NCBI GenBank assembly: GCA_013398955.1
Contig: VWPU01006262.1
Coordinates: forward strand, 124,001 to 188,000
Source: Callaeas wilsoni
Lineage: Eukaryota; Chordata; Aves; Passeriformes; Callaeidae
Reading direction: 5' to 3'
DNA length: 64,000 bases
Shown: positions 1 to 12,500 of the stretch, in pieces
Numbering within the stretch: the first letter of the stretch is position 1
Layout of the letters: each line of letters opens with the position of its first letter
Position numbers and translations under genes: made by a program
Notes under the pieces: model-generated
Told to the model about the DNA's origin: nothing
The model's input: only the letters and a program-made list of their open reading frames with translations
The model's database searches: none

Positions 1-769
1 TCTCTCTACTCAGCTTTTCATACTTGGATGCTGGCAGTAATTGCTGACCACTGTACTGTGGGTTATTGCATTCCTGCCTGATGGCTCTGCAGTACTATAC
101 TCCTGATAACCCTAATAAAGTACAACAGGTGCAACTTTCTATCTTCTTGTGGGGAAAGGAAGTGATATTTATTCTAAATCAACATCTTTAATAACAGGAT
201 TTTAAAATGTCTCCACTAATTAGTTCTAGCTGCTTGAAGGATTGTTTGGGGCTTTTTTTCTGTTAATTGTGACAATTTTCTAACCTCATCTAGCTCTGCT
301 AGATTGTTTGTTAAAATTTTAAAGCACAGCTGTCACAGAGAAAACTTTGATGCTTTGCAGCCATTTGTATTTTTGTTTAGTTTCTTCTCCTCAAGAAGAA
401 TTTACATCAATGTCTGAAGCATTTAATGTCAGTTTACTAGTTAGTGCTCAAGTAATGAAGCACAAACTTGTCACAGAGGGCTTGATCAGGAGCTACTTCA
501 GAAATGTATTGCTGAACACAAAAATATTTAAATTAGAACCACTTTCATTTTAAATAGAATGTCTTATGCTTGTGAGGGAAAAAAAATATATGAAAACACT
601 CAAGTTTTAGATAATAACAATAATAATAATAATATATTAATGTGCTGGTTCTAACCTGTATTTTGGAAGATTGGACAAGCTGCTGAGAACTTAAAAAAAA
701 CCCCAAATATTTCCTGATTTGGTTTACAAAAAAAAAGTGTTCATTCTCCGTAGAATTACTTTCTTAGTA
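1..769. other. Unique AT-rich sequence, no gene recognised
   Basis: I see no recognisable exon or repeat family here. A short (AAT)n run lies near 617-640. The 68-codon open frame at 347-553 has no recognisable domain and looks like chance. Confidence 0.5.
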
Positions 770-817
770 AAACATGTTCATATAAAACATGTTTTATAAA
801 ACATGTTCGACATGCTC
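770..817 (+). promoter_or_regulatory. Cluster of p53-family-type half-sites
   Basis: AAACATGTTC (770-779), AAACATGTTT (785-794) and AAACATGTTC (799-808) each fit the p53/p63/p73 half-site RRRCWWGYYY. CGACATGCTC (808-817) fits at nine of ten positions. The spacers are 5, 4 and 0 bases. The sites read the same on both strands because the core is palindromic. Binding is inferred from motif fit only. A local tandem duplication of an ATAAAACATGTT word would give the same pattern without function. Confidence 0.35.
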
Positions 818-1299
818 TTGCAAGCCTAACATCAAGCAGAAAATGTAAATAGATAGTGCAGGAATGGAAACAAGCAGAAAAATTGCTTGTGCTTTGGGTA
901 AAAGAGCTAAACCTTTCAATTATCCAAGGACAGAAACAGGACTAGAGGTGATTTGGCAGCTCTGCATTGTTATAGAAATTTATGAGAACAGCATGAAGCT
1001 GTCGAGGGAGAATTTAGGTATTTAAGCCTATTGACGCTAAACTTGCTTTTCTAATTACCCTCTACTCATCCTAAAGACATAGTTGCTGGAATTCCCTGGG
1101 TCTGTGGACCATGGGTTGAAAACTAATCGTGCAGTGAAAAAACACAGTCTCTTTAGGATAAAATTTGAAAAGCACCAGAAGAGAAAGCTTTAGAGCACTG
1201 TCACAGAAATACCAAGCTTGGGACGGAATATGAAGAGAAATCTCTATAAGATTAAGAAATAAAGAGTAGTGATTGTGAGAGCTTGGTAAACTAATCACC
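818..1299. other. Unique sequence, nothing recognised
   Basis: AT-rich sequence without a coding frame or repeat that I recognise. The old LINE remnant that follows may begin inside this stretch. Confidence 0.4.
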
Positions 1300-3250
1300 C
1301 AAACTTGGATGCAATATAAATGTCATCATTAGGAACTGAAGGCTTAGCTAGTCTTGAACCTGCTCTAAGACAGATTTCTTTAATAAATATCCAGTGAACC
1401 AATGAAAATTAATGCTGCTTTGGACACGGGTTTAACAAGAATCAAGGTCTTACAGAACAGCTTTTCATAGAAAATAATCTTGGCTATAGTGATCATAAAC
1501 TGAATCAGTCTTTATCAAACTGCAAGACACACAACAGGCCTGCCTATGACTAATGTTTGGGATTTTAGAAAGGAGCTAATGAAAGCATACACAGTGAATT
1601 AGGAATGCAAGGATTTTAAAACACAGAAAGTAAGGAATTACTTTAAATCAAAGGGCAGGCACTAGTTAGGGTTTAAATTGCAAGGAAGAAAAAACAAAAG
1701 AAGCTAATAGAAAAAGCTTATGAGGCTTCCTTCAGTGAATTAGCTGCTTTTGTACACATGCAAATCTACCAAGAACAAAGAAAGAGCACTGTTTCTGAGA
1801 AGTTACAAGATATAGAAAAGAGGAAAATAGCTAATATTTTTTGAGCAAGACTTCATTTACCATGAAAACAATCAGCACAAATTCTTTACAACCAATAAAG
1901 GAGCATGGGGAACAAAAAATGTTACAGTGGGCAAATATAGAATTTATTATTAAATAGAGTTTTATCAGCGATTAGCATTACTCTGCTCTGACTACAGTTC
2001 TGATCCACATATTAAATGCATATTTTGCCTCCATTTTCTATAAAGTTAATGATGAGGACATTAGTGGAGAAAGGAGCAAAAATGAAGGTAGAGCATAAGA
2101 AATTATGACACCTGAGAGAGAAATAAATGTTAACATTCTTAATACCTCATAAAGCAAAAATAAGGCAGGCTGGATTGTCCACGATGGGATATAGAAATAT
2201 GAACCTGTCACATGAAGCTGACACTCCAATTGCTAGAATTTTTGGGGGCAGTATCTTATGACTAGAGAACAGTAAAGGTAGAACTAAAATTTGAAAGAAC
2301 GTGAACAAAGACAACTTCTGGAACCACTAGACTGAATAGACTTAATAAACTGATTTGCAAAAAATACCCAGAATACCATTGGAAGGAAGAGTTAAAGGCA
2401 GAGAGATAAATCAAAGGCAGTATAAATTATAGTGTGGCTTTATCAAGGGTAGATCATCTCAAACCAATCCAACAGCTCTTTTCAAAAGTTATCTGCTTTA
2501 TTAGACAGAAGAATATTATTTATCAGATATTTAAATAAGGCATTTGATTCATTCTCCCTGCAGAGAAAGTTTGCTAAAGGTGGAGAAGCCAGGTGTTAAT
2601 ACTCAATTTCTAAAGCAGCTAAGGATGTGTGTTTCTAAAGCAGCTAGAGGGATCAACAACAGCTTATACTGACTAGGTAGACAAGGAATGAGGATAGTTT
2701 ACTAGGTGTCTTATCAGTCCTGTGTAATAAGTTACTAAAAGATCTTCAGGAAAAGTATAGATGAAATCAGCAGACAATATAAAGTTGTACAGGATTATCA
2801 TTATTACAAAGACTACAACATCTTATAAAAACATTAAATTACTTATGATTTAACTGATGGAAAGAAATATAAATTAATTGTAGGAAAAGCAGATTCATGC
2901 CACTGGAAGATGACAGTGAATAGGGATTACTGAAGCTATGAAGGGGCTAATGAGTTCACAAATGCATGGGGAAAGACATTTGTTGTGAGAGGAAGTAAAA
3001 GGCCTAACAAGAAATATTGTGTATGGTTCTGGACAACTAGTTTCAGTGAAGTTTAACTTTAATTGGAATATCTGCTAAAATGATTAAAATTATTAGAGAG
3101 AGAGCCAAGTGGGGCAATATCAGCACAAGATTAAATGGTAATAAGTCAGCTATAAAGGCATCTTTACAACAAATTCAGGAAAAGGCTTCCAACTAGAGTA
3201 ATGACAGCAGCAAGAAAATTCTACTATATCAAGACAAAGACTTATGAGTT
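1300..3250 (+). mobile_element. Ancient CR1-like LINE remnant (ORF2 endonuclease to RT)
   Basis: Three eroded LINE ORF2 motifs occur in the expected order on the plus strand. LGYSDHK at 1479-1499 matches the S-D-H signature near the end of the APE-type endonuclease. NKAFDSF near 2534-2554 matches the reverse-transcriptase motif that carries the first catalytic aspartate. KSADNIKL near 2764-2787 matches the RT box with two aspartates, the second replaced by Asn. Many stops and indels break the frame. The distance between the two RT motifs is shorter than usual, which suggests a deletion. No clear 3' tail is visible and both ends are approximate. The copy is much more decayed than the other CR1 copies in the window, so it is probably an old insertion. 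CR1 is the most likely family, but a related LINE is possible. Confidence 0.6.
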
Positions 3251-4390
3251 TATATATAACATTTTATAAGTAGATAGAAGAGTTCTTTGTGATAAGAACT
3301 CTTGTTCCTCTTACTAGCTTTCCTAGACAGCTACATATTTTGAAGTTACATACACACATGGGACCTATCCAAATCAAGTATCCGGGAGGGCTGGTAATCA
3401 TCACCAGACAGAGTATATAGAAAGGTCTATATAATGGGTCTGCAGCATTCAGGGTTTGACTTTCAGATGATTTGTTTTTTTATGTTCAGCACCACAGCAT
3501 GAAGCATAGACTAAACTCAGATGGGGGTTTCATTTCTCTAATAGAATGTTAGTGCAGTGGACAGGACATAAATGAACATTCACATTGTCTGAGACTCATT
3601 ACATTTGTGCCTTTGCCCTTGTACTACAAACCTTAATGTTATATGGTGATGGGAAACATTTCAATACAAGTGGAACACAATAGCACGTTAGCAGACATTT
3701 TCAAATCTCACTGAACTGGCTCTCTGCATGGCTGCACACAGCTGTTTCAGATTGGACATATCACTAAATGTTGCCTACCTGTGTAATGGTGGAGTGTGAG
3801 AGAGACCATCCAACTCACCAACACCAGACAGATGCTCAAAAGGAGTCAGTGCCCAGATCACATTGAATTTCAAGCCTGGATGCAACTGAAGCAATCCATA
3901 TATATACACATATACATGCATATACATATATATACATACATGTATGTATTCCACATCAAATTAAGGCAAAAGAGGGGAATTGGCAAAGGAAAAAAATTGT
4001 CAGGAAATTGAGAAGAAAATGAGAAACATTGAATTAATTGAAAACTCACCATCAATAAAGGGGAAAAAACTGCATCAATTCCCATTATTGCCTTTATGAA
4101 TGGCAACAGAGAAAAAATAAAAGATACTGAATTATACAAAATTTTTTTTGCCATTTTAAGTTACCATTTGTGAAGTTTTCAGTTTATTGTTACTTATGAT
4201 GCCCTTCCCTTGCATTTCTTACAGTATTTTAAAAAGTATAGTACGTGAGGAAACACTTCTCATTTCATTTGTTTGTCTGACATAAACAAACATGAGCTCC
4301 ACTGCAAGTGACAAATTTGTGAGGGAGATAGAGCAGAATCCTTGGTGAAACAAACTGAATACTCGCAGCAAGTATGTCTAAGTCATGGTG
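3251..4390. other. Unique sequence with a TA/CA-rich microsatellite
   Basis: No gene recognised. The frames at 3796-4011 (plus) and 3870-4154 (minus) run through the microsatellite and have no domain. The region just upstream of the retroviral remnant does not show an obvious LTR. Confidence 0.45.
3895..3950. repeat. Imperfect (TA/CATA)n microsatellite
   Basis: Alternating TATA, CATA and CACA units with ATGCATAT interruptions. It is a low-complexity purine/pyrimidine-alternating tract. Confidence 0.8.
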
Positions 4391-4394
4391 ACAG

Positions 4395-5150
4395 AATCAT
4401 GTTGAGAGCAGATGGCTATTGGGACCCAGGAGTTTTCTTAAACTTAGGACCCAAGGCAACAAACTCCCCCATTCTATCACCAGACAAGTAGCTTATTGGG
4501 CTGGAAGGTTAGATACCATGGATCAAGGCGAACCCTCCATAATCCCCATTAAATCCCTGAGTGACCTCTCTAGAGCTGTCACAAAAGCCGTGTGCACGCG
4601 ACCATGAACAAATGAGGACCCCATGACGTCCCATTATCTGCTACGGTAGATTTCACAATGTTAAAACCACTGATTAGAGGAGCCATGACAATGCTTAAAC
4701 CTTAGCTAGTTGCAAAATGGGATGAGATGGAAGAGGTAATGAATATTAAAAAAACAACTCCCTAAATGAGTGGCATTAATGCAAGGCATTGCTAAGTCCA
4801 GCTGTGAAATGGGCTGGGACAATGCACCAGCTGAAAAACGAAGCCCCTAAAGGAGGAGATTACAAAGACAGACCAGTGAAAGAGGAGGAAAAACTAGACC
4901 AAAGATAAAAAAGGTAAGAATCTTTGAACAAAATCTCAAGAACAGAGAAATGAATTATGGCTGAATTCCCAGAACATTTCTAGGCATTCCTATAGCCTCA
5001 ATTCGAGGTCAGCCTACTGGCATTACACTGAGTCTAAATTAAGCATTCCAGACAAAAGATAACAATGAAAGGATGAAGCATATTTCAATTCCCCAAAAAG
5101 GGAGGCAACCCCTTCCTCCCACTTCGGGAGAAATTGCAGGCCATTAAGTG
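4395..5150 (+). pseudogene. Probable gag-derived remnant of an endogenous retrovirus
   Basis: Directly upstream of recognisable protease and reverse-transcriptase remnants, in the same orientation, where gag would lie. The open piece at 4419-4607 contains WAGRLDTMDQ and a downstream segment with retroviral-gag-like composition. Stops interrupt the rest, and a lysine-rich stretch near 4850-4920 may be what is left of a nucleocapsid linker. I see no intact CCHC zinc knuckle. The assignment leans mainly on position and is weak. Nothing here can encode a working protein. Confidence 0.35.
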
Positions 5151-5163
5151 AGAAAATGAGTAA

Positions 5164-5560
5164 TTGGGCTTGATTGTCCAGGATGTGGAGGCTGATCAGT
5201 GGATAGGTGATGACAGCCCATACACTTTAACTCCAGTTAGTCCTCAGGGACAATTGGTGACATTTTTAATAAATACAAGAGCACAAATTTCAATGGTAAC
5301 ACAAGATGCCAAGAAGCAGGGCATGAGATCCATATGGCAAACAGTTGAGGCAAGCAATGTGAACTGCACACGTGTTGTGTGCTAAACAGCCAAGGGTAGT
5401 TTATGGCTCCCTAATGAGAGGCACATGGCAATTGCTCACTTCACAACTAACAGCCATCATGAAAATATTTTAGGTTTTGATGTTTTAAATGGACAAACCT
5501 ACCACATGGTGAGGGGCAGTATGTGTTCCTTCAGACAGAAAGAGAGAATCTGCTCTATGG
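5164..5560 (+). pseudogene. Decayed retroviral aspartic protease
   Basis: The frame from 5164 to 5385 contains VTFLINTRAQISMVTQDA, recognisable as the active-site region of a retroviral aspartic protease. The catalytic Asp is replaced by Asn and the following Gly by Arg, so it is inactive. A TAA at 5383-5385 ends this frame, but the same frame resumes past it. Further readable residues include LWLPNE and ENILGFDVLNGQTYHMV (about 5401-5520), which look like the C-terminal part of the protease region. It sits between the gag-like part and the RT remnant, as in a normal gag-pro-pol order. The class is uncertain; spuma/ERV-L-like or gamma-like are both possible. Confidence 0.7.
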
Positions 5561-5649
5561 CTACTACACACAGCCCCTGCACCACCTGACACAAAAATTA
5601 CCCACACACCGCAGCATCTAATCTCCGTTGTGGCATGAAATTGAATTTC

Positions 5650-6310
5650 TGAAGTCACAGCTGGTGTGGAGAAAAGAAAAGAAAATCATCTCCAGAAGCA
5701 CTCCCAATTACCTCACCTGTCTGGCCAGTTTGGTCACCAGAGATGTACCTCAGCAATTGACAATACAGCCCCACTAACAGCTGCTGTACCAAACATTGCA
5801 ATCTTAAGATCTATCTTGCAAGCAGCTGCACATCCCTCGATGGGCAGGGGTCAGTCCAAAAGCTATGTTCTTTTCAGATTCCTTGAAGGAGTAGGGTAAA
5901 GAGAAGTTTGCTTGGGAAGGAATACAATATGCCTTAACAGATTCTTGTAAGGGTATAAATATTCACCTATCACCACTCACACTGCACTTGCTGAACTTTT
6001 ACAGACAGTCTCACTCCCCCAAGATATGAAAGTGTACCAATATATCAGTGATATTTGGATTGGAGAAACTTCCCCCGAGAAGGTGGGAAAAGCAGAAGGA
6101 GTAGCATGGCAAGTGCTCAATAAAGCAGAAATTGATATTCCACCCAGAAAATGTCACAGACCAAGTAATATTTTTAGGTACTTGGTGGATAGCAGGCAGT
6201 GCAGTGATTCCTTCAGATACCTTACGAAAAATCAAAGAGATGTAAATGCCCCAATCAAGAAACAAGTTACAATAATTAATGGGAATTTTAACATATTAAA
6301 GGGTATTTAA
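5650..6310 (+). pseudogene. Decayed retroviral reverse transcriptase (pol) fragment
   Basis: Two overlapping open pieces (5666-5899 and 6026-6310), joined by a frame-disrupted stretch, carry RT landmarks in order. TAPLTAAVPNIAIL at about 5770-5811 is in the finger region. GYKYSPITTHTALAELL at about 5951-6001 is typical of retroviral RT after the palm's first catalytic region. VYQYISDIWIG at about 6031-6063 is the catalytic box, in which the first of the paired aspartates has become Ser. PEKVGKAEGVAWQVLNKAEIDIPPRK follows in the usual position. RNase H, integrase and env are not visible; similarity ends near 6265-6310. No flanking LTR was found, so the provirus is deleted on both sides or too eroded to see. 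It is a non-functional fossil. Confidence 0.8.
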
Positions 6311-9300
6311 TCATTTCTCATCCATTATACTCACTCTTTGGTTCCTCCAGCATGTTCATGTTCTGTCTGTAATAGTTTATGTGATCTTGAAAGGTTTTCA
6401 GTTCTAAACGTAAGTGGGAGCAGTGGAGCTTCTTTTAATATGACATGAAGGTTACTTGATAATCACACATCAGTCTTCCAAAGCTCTAACCAGAAAGTGA
6501 TGCACAAAAGGCCAACATTTGATGTTTTTTATTGACCTGATGAAACACTTTTAAAAAGGGTGTACTCCTTCTGATGTCAAGAGGGCATCAGCTCAAATTA
6601 ACTCTGTGCTTAAAGACTCTGATTCATCAGGCCTTCCAGTACTTCATTTGCAAACCAAATTGCAGAGTGTACCTCTGCTCTACTGTTAGTCTACTCGCAT
6701 TAGAAAAATCGGTGTGGAAATCTTGAAGTGATTAAATGTCAGTGTAATGAATTTCATATACTGAAAGGCAAAAATGCCAAAGTGTCTAAGTTTTAATAAG
6801 TGCTCCATAACAGAAGTGAAGAAGGCTGAAGATAAAAATTATGCTGCTTTAATAAGTGCTTCATAACAGAAGTGAAGAAGGCTGAAGACAAAATTTATAC
6901 TGCAACCAATTAATTAAAAAGAAAATTCTACCAGAACAGCTTGGGTAGGCAAACACTTTTGATTCTATGATAAGTACAATAGGAAATACAAAGCAAACCA
7001 GGACTAAGTTATTTCTTGTGGTAATGGGCATTTGAATCCCATGGGCAGCTGAAAGGGCAAAGTGTACAAAGTCTCTGCATGTGTCTTGCTCATGTATTTT
7101 CCCATGTACAGCATGTTTTGTTTCATCCAGACTTTGAGTTGACCTACTGTTCCACAGGAATGAACAGTGACTTGCAGGGGTATATTGAATGCCTAGAATA
7201 AATCATACAAATTTTTGCTGCTTATTCACTTCATTATGAGACAGGGTTTGCTACAGTCAATGACAGAAAAAATGTGTGAGTCACCAGCCCTTTTCAACAG
7301 TGTCTGCTGTCTGAGCTACTACCCAAATATAGATACTTCCTCAGTAGTTTTGCTATTCTAGGTGATGGAGAGCTAACAACAAAAGAACAAAAGTGTCTTA
7401 ATAGAAGCTTTTCTTTTCTTCATTGTCATAGATATGTCGTGATCAGAAAAATGATAGAATGCTGTCCTTGAGCTGCTATATAATTTTTCCATTATCTTAT
7501 ACTTTCTCAATTATAAAAGCAATGTATATATATGAGAATTTCACACCTCATTCAAAATCACGTATAAATTTTCCACCAACTTTATCAGTGTGAGATCTTT
7601 CCAACCAATCATATAATAGAAGTTTTACATGAATATTAACTTAACTGAGCACAGACTGCAGTTACTCCTCCTTATATTTTGAGTGAGAGAGTTAAAGAGA
7701 GACAATCAGTCTTTGCTCATAACAAAATATGAATAAATCCAAACTAGAACAAAACCCAGCACTTCAATAAATAAAATCACTATGGCACATGACCCCTTCT
7801 CTGCTTAAAGATAATCTTTAAAGATAAATAAAGAATTGCATCTTTATTTCCTGTTTTTTTTTTCTTTTAATCTCTGTTATATTTAAGTTCTTTTACAAAG
7901 TCACTAGAAAGGTGGGTCTTTACAAGGCCTCTGCTCTATTTTTACTGACAAAGCTGTAGAGATAACATATTAGAATAGAGTAGGTGCAATGAAAGTCTCA
8001 AGTTCTCTAAGTGTTTATTTGCCATATGACTGAATCTGCTCAGCATTTCATGAAACTAAAAAAGGGAATGACTAATAACACTATTAGATGCTCACAGTGT
8101 ATTAAGGATATAACACAATAATGGCTTCTTTTAACTATTCTGTTTTCCCCTCCTTTATTCAACCAGGACTATGATTATCTGACAGTCGGTTAATATCTTC
8201 CACAAAATAGGCACCTCTGTGACTGAAGGCAGGCAAAGGAACGAGACACTCAGCAACATGCAGAAAAATTTAGAGTGCAAGCTCTATACTCCTGCTACCT
8301 GTTTGCATGCTTTCAGCAGAGTTTCTCATGATTACAAGAGAGATTGAAATGGTTATATTGCAAAGCATGCCTAACATCACTACCATCTTTATTGCTGTAA
8401 ATTTTCTGTTGATCTCTATGTGGCTGCAATTTTTTAATTTTTTTTTTTTAAATGCAGGTCTTTTTGGAGAAATTTGGACATTTGGCAATGATAGTCATAC
8501 GTAGTGACCATGCCCATGATGGCAGACAACGCACACATCTGAATCTGATGTTCAGAGGATCACTGTCAACATTCCAACAAATTAAGTCTTCCCAAAGACA
8601 TCCTTGGTCTGCTTTTTCACAAAATCCATCTGGTAAATACCATATAACCTAGTTGAGATTTTCAACTGTTGTAAATATTTCACTGTAGTAATATGTATTA
8701 CAAATTATTAGCATCATGCTGACAGTTATAGCATTTAAGATTAGAGAACCTAATTTTTCATTTTGAAAAATGAGCAATATTCAACCTTAAAACACCTGAA
8801 ATACAGAAGTTGCATCCAAAATAAGCAGACCGAAACCAAAGTTCCTATCAGCTCCTTTATGTCTTTGGATTTTCCATATTTCATCTGTGAGTATATAGCC
8901 ACGAGGTACCTCATCTTCTACAGGTCTTATATTAAGAAAATACCTCAATGATTTAGATTGCAAATGCCTTTCCTTATAATTCCATCCCCATTTTTTAAAT
9001 CAAACCAACAAACAAGGAAGTAAAAGACCCATTACAATTCACTGGATTGACTTAATCTATGTTGAAAGACTAGGAAGAATAGGACCGAGAAACCACTAAT
9101 AACAGATGTATGCTTTTTGCTTCAAAGGTTTCAGTACTTGGCTCAAACGTAATATTTTCTGTGAGCATTCTGGAAAAGATGTAAAAAAGGGAAAAAATAT
9201 CCTTAAATTTTGGATATCAAGTTAAAATCAAATAGGGTATGGGAATAGTGATTTGTCCGAAATTTCACAGCAGGTCAGTGAAAGCAGCTTTGTTAAAGGA

Positions 9301-9421
9301 AAGTATTAAGTAAAATATGTGTCTACAGAGTTGCCTTCATACTTTGACTCATCTTTGATGACATGTATTGAAACTAGACTGCAAAACCATTGCAATTACT
9401 GACAATAATTTACAAATTTAA
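6311..9421. other. Unique AT-rich sequence, no gene recognised
   Basis: Apart from the tandem duplication at 6792-6903 I see no repeat family and no convincing exon. Short open frames around 8270-8650 and 8763-8951 lack domains and have no clear splice context. A poly-T run lies near 7853-7866 and another near 8439-8450. Confidence 0.5.
6792..6903. repeat. Tandem duplication, two copies of about 56 bp
   Basis: The unit beginning TTTAATAAGTGCT at 6792-6847 is repeated at 6848-6903 with only a handful of substitutions. It carries the shared word CATAACAGAAGTGAAGAAGG. The two copies abut exactly, so this is a local duplication and not part of a dispersed family. Confidence 0.9.
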
Positions 9422-9592
9422 CGGAATCAGAGAATCTGCTGAGTTGGAAGCAACCCACAAGGATCATCAAGTTCAAAACCTTAACCCTCTACAGGACAGC
9501 CCTGAGAGTCACACTATGAGCCTTAGAGCATCGTCCAAATGCTTCTTGATCTCAGGCTTGCTGCTGTGAGTACTTCCCTGGGGAAGTTTATT
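9422..9592 (-). mobile_element. CR1 LINE 3' end, 5'-truncated
   Basis: The plus strand reads GGAATCAGAGAATCTGCTGA then GTTGGAAGCAACCCACAAGG, the reverse complement of a CR1 3' terminus. It continues through the CR1 3' UTR to CTTCCCTGGGGAAG. It belongs to the same subfamily as the copies at 15075 and 27635, judged by the shared CTGCACAGGAC/CTACAGGAC and CACCATGTGCC-like words. Only the untranslated end remains. Confidence 0.8.
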
Positions 9593-12500
9593 ACTAGCTC
9601 TAAGATTAAATAATTTATTTCTAATAAATACAGTCCACAACTAGTAATGAATTGTTGAAACAGAAAAATAGTATTCTTTTTTTTTGTTCAAGGAAGTTCT
9701 ACTTCCTTACTTTTTTGTTAACTTCCGTGTTGGGGCACTGCCAAGTAGAAAACGTCAATAACTTTCAGCAGTCATAACGTCATAACTTTCAAAACAGTCA
9801 GCAGTGACTGACCTGAGAAGCTGAAGTGAAGAAGGGAAGTTTTTCAGACACCTTTGTTAATCATCATTAAGCACCAAAAAGAGAGTAACTCTCTTTTTCA
9901 TAGCCAGACTGACATGTTTGAGAGAAAAAGGACACCTTTCACACACACAGTCATTAGACAAGGAGATTATTTAGGATTTTTACTGTTTGAGTAAGAGTGC
10001 TTTGCTATGTAGGAAAGTGTAAGACGGCAGAGATCTCATTCAGAAATAGGCACTGTTTAAGAGTAAAGAATTGCAGCATGGAAAAAAAATCATGGAAAAA
10101 ACCAACCTGATGCAATCCATCATCATACATGAGATAAGCCTGAATAAATTGATGTTTAAATACACTGGCAAAAGTATCTGTTTTAATATCAGTGTGTCTT
10201 GGACGTGGAGCATGGTCATATTCTAAATGTAGTCAGCATGAGTCCAGATTTAAGATTTTAACAGTTTAAATACTATCTGGGTAAGAATTTAACCTAACAT
10301 AGATATAACATATGTTACAAACACAAGTTAGGCCACAAGACTCCAAATACCAAAATTTACCAGCTTCAACATTCCTGTCTCTTTTTATAACAATCACCCT
10401 CCATTCAGCTCCAAAGGAACCCTGGAGATTCATCTTTCCTAAGAGCTAGGATGAGTAATCTTTGTTGACTATGCAGCACACTCTGTTTAAGTTTCTTGAA
10501 TTAAACGGGCAAAGGATGCTGCACTTGTGATGTGCACAAGTAACCCCACCTGCCTCTCTAGCCCAAGGTATCAAGCACTTCTTCTCTTCTGTTGTGTTCA
10601 GGAGAGTGGGTTTTTCCCCACATTATGGTGGCTTTCTTTGCAGCAAGTTATCTCTATGCCTTTTTTACGATTTGTTGGTCTTCCTTTTGCATCAGACTTT
10701 AGCTGCCAGAGTTAAAAGTTATGACCTGCTGCTGTACTTCTCGTATATCTGCAATCAGATGATCGCAGACTGACAGCCCTCTGAATTTTTATGCAAAGTT
10801 TTCCTTCTTGCCGTTCTTACCTCTAAGGCCACAGCCACAACCTGAGCCAAGTTATCAAAGATCAACTATTTAAAAGGTGTACACAAGCACAGCTCATTTT
10901 AGTTGAAGCAGGTACATGAGTACTCATACCAACTGCTCAACCATAAGTACAGAATAATCTGTGACAGGCACATTCAACAAAGTATTGCCTATAACCGAAA
11001 GAGAAAAAAACTCTTGCAGCAGTGTTAGAATAGTAAAGTTAAAAAGCACACTTTTACTTCGAAGCTTTCAGGTGTCCTGGTAGTGATGGGGAATACCCAG
11101 CACTCAATTTCCACCATTTTATGTGGTTAACTAATTAGGATATCTAACAGGTACATCCAATAGGGGATTCAGTTGCCCCAGTAACCCACCCTTGGGCCAG
11201 TCCCCTTGGAGTTAGTCCAAGGGCTTCTTTGCCTCACTTTTTGTTATGACTTCTCAGATTCTGGTTGGAAAACAAGATGTTCTTCTTGTAAGTACTCTTC
11301 CTGACAATAAGACTACATAATATTTCAGGAACATATTTAGAAGGTCAGGTTATTGTTCTAAAATCTAACAGAAAGGGTAGGAAATGTACTAGAGTTAATT
11401 AAGAAGATATGTAACTATATAATAGTAGTTTATAGAGCTAGGAATATAAGAAAAAATTATAAAATCAAAAATCTTTTGGGCCTCAAAAATAATTCCTTTT
11501 CTTGGCACAGCTGACACAGTTACTCATTTGTCCCAGAAAACAAATTAACTCCTCCAGTAGATCACAATACAAAACTGAGCAGATAAGGAAAGATACACAC
11601 ATTTCTAATAAAAATGTCATTATTATTTATTTCCTCTGCAGTAATATGACTTTCTGCATTCTGACCAGTCACATCCCAAGGTCAATAATTCAGCACTTCT
11701 GCAACAGCCCTGAGAAAGAAATCCAGCTATTTAGTCTCTGTTCCACGCTCCTTACCCACTACCATTTTTTCATTTTTGCAAGGTCTATTTACAGAGAGAG
11801 AGAGAGGTTATAAATGCTCAGTGAAAGGTAGAAACCATTCTTCCTGTTAGTTTTACAGAATACTGTATTCAAACAGCGTCAGATCAGCTGGAAAACCAAA
11901 CAAATACAAAACATTACTGAATAAATTATCATCTGTTTACATACTATTCAGACAGACATGATTGCTTACATATGTAAAGAGAGGAGGGAGAAGACCAGGT
12001 GAAGCCTGAGATAGATTTGAAATAGACAAATCTTGAACCTGTTCCTTTCAAGTCTGCCAATACTGAAAAAGTGACCTGGGATTTCAGGAGAACAAAAAGG
12101 TAGTTCTGCTCTTTGCAACAACTACATACCAGCAATGTTTGGTTTCAGACAAGGAAGTAAATGTCCAATTCCTAAAGGCATCTTGAGACTCCAGACATCA
12201 TTTCATCATTTCCTGTGCAGAAGGGGAGGAGGAAAGGTGTAAGGATTGTGTGGCTAAGGCAAAATTCTTCAGCTAGCTGAGAGAGGACCACACAAGACAG
12301 GACCACACAGCAACGAAGCCCAGGACAGTTTCCCTTCTCAGTTGAGATGGTGTCAGTTGTATGTGATACAACCGCACCCTGACATGATCATCAGTCTCCT
12401 AGAGGCCCTGGCATGGGTTATCAGAGACCAACCATACAGAAATCTCTGTTAATGCTTGTGGAGTGCTGCTTACTGCTGTTGTGGTTTTAGGCAAACGGAT

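Noticed and set aside
11070..11290. Another LTR
   Set aside because: Some LTR-like words, but no ends, polyadenylation signal or second copy could be found.
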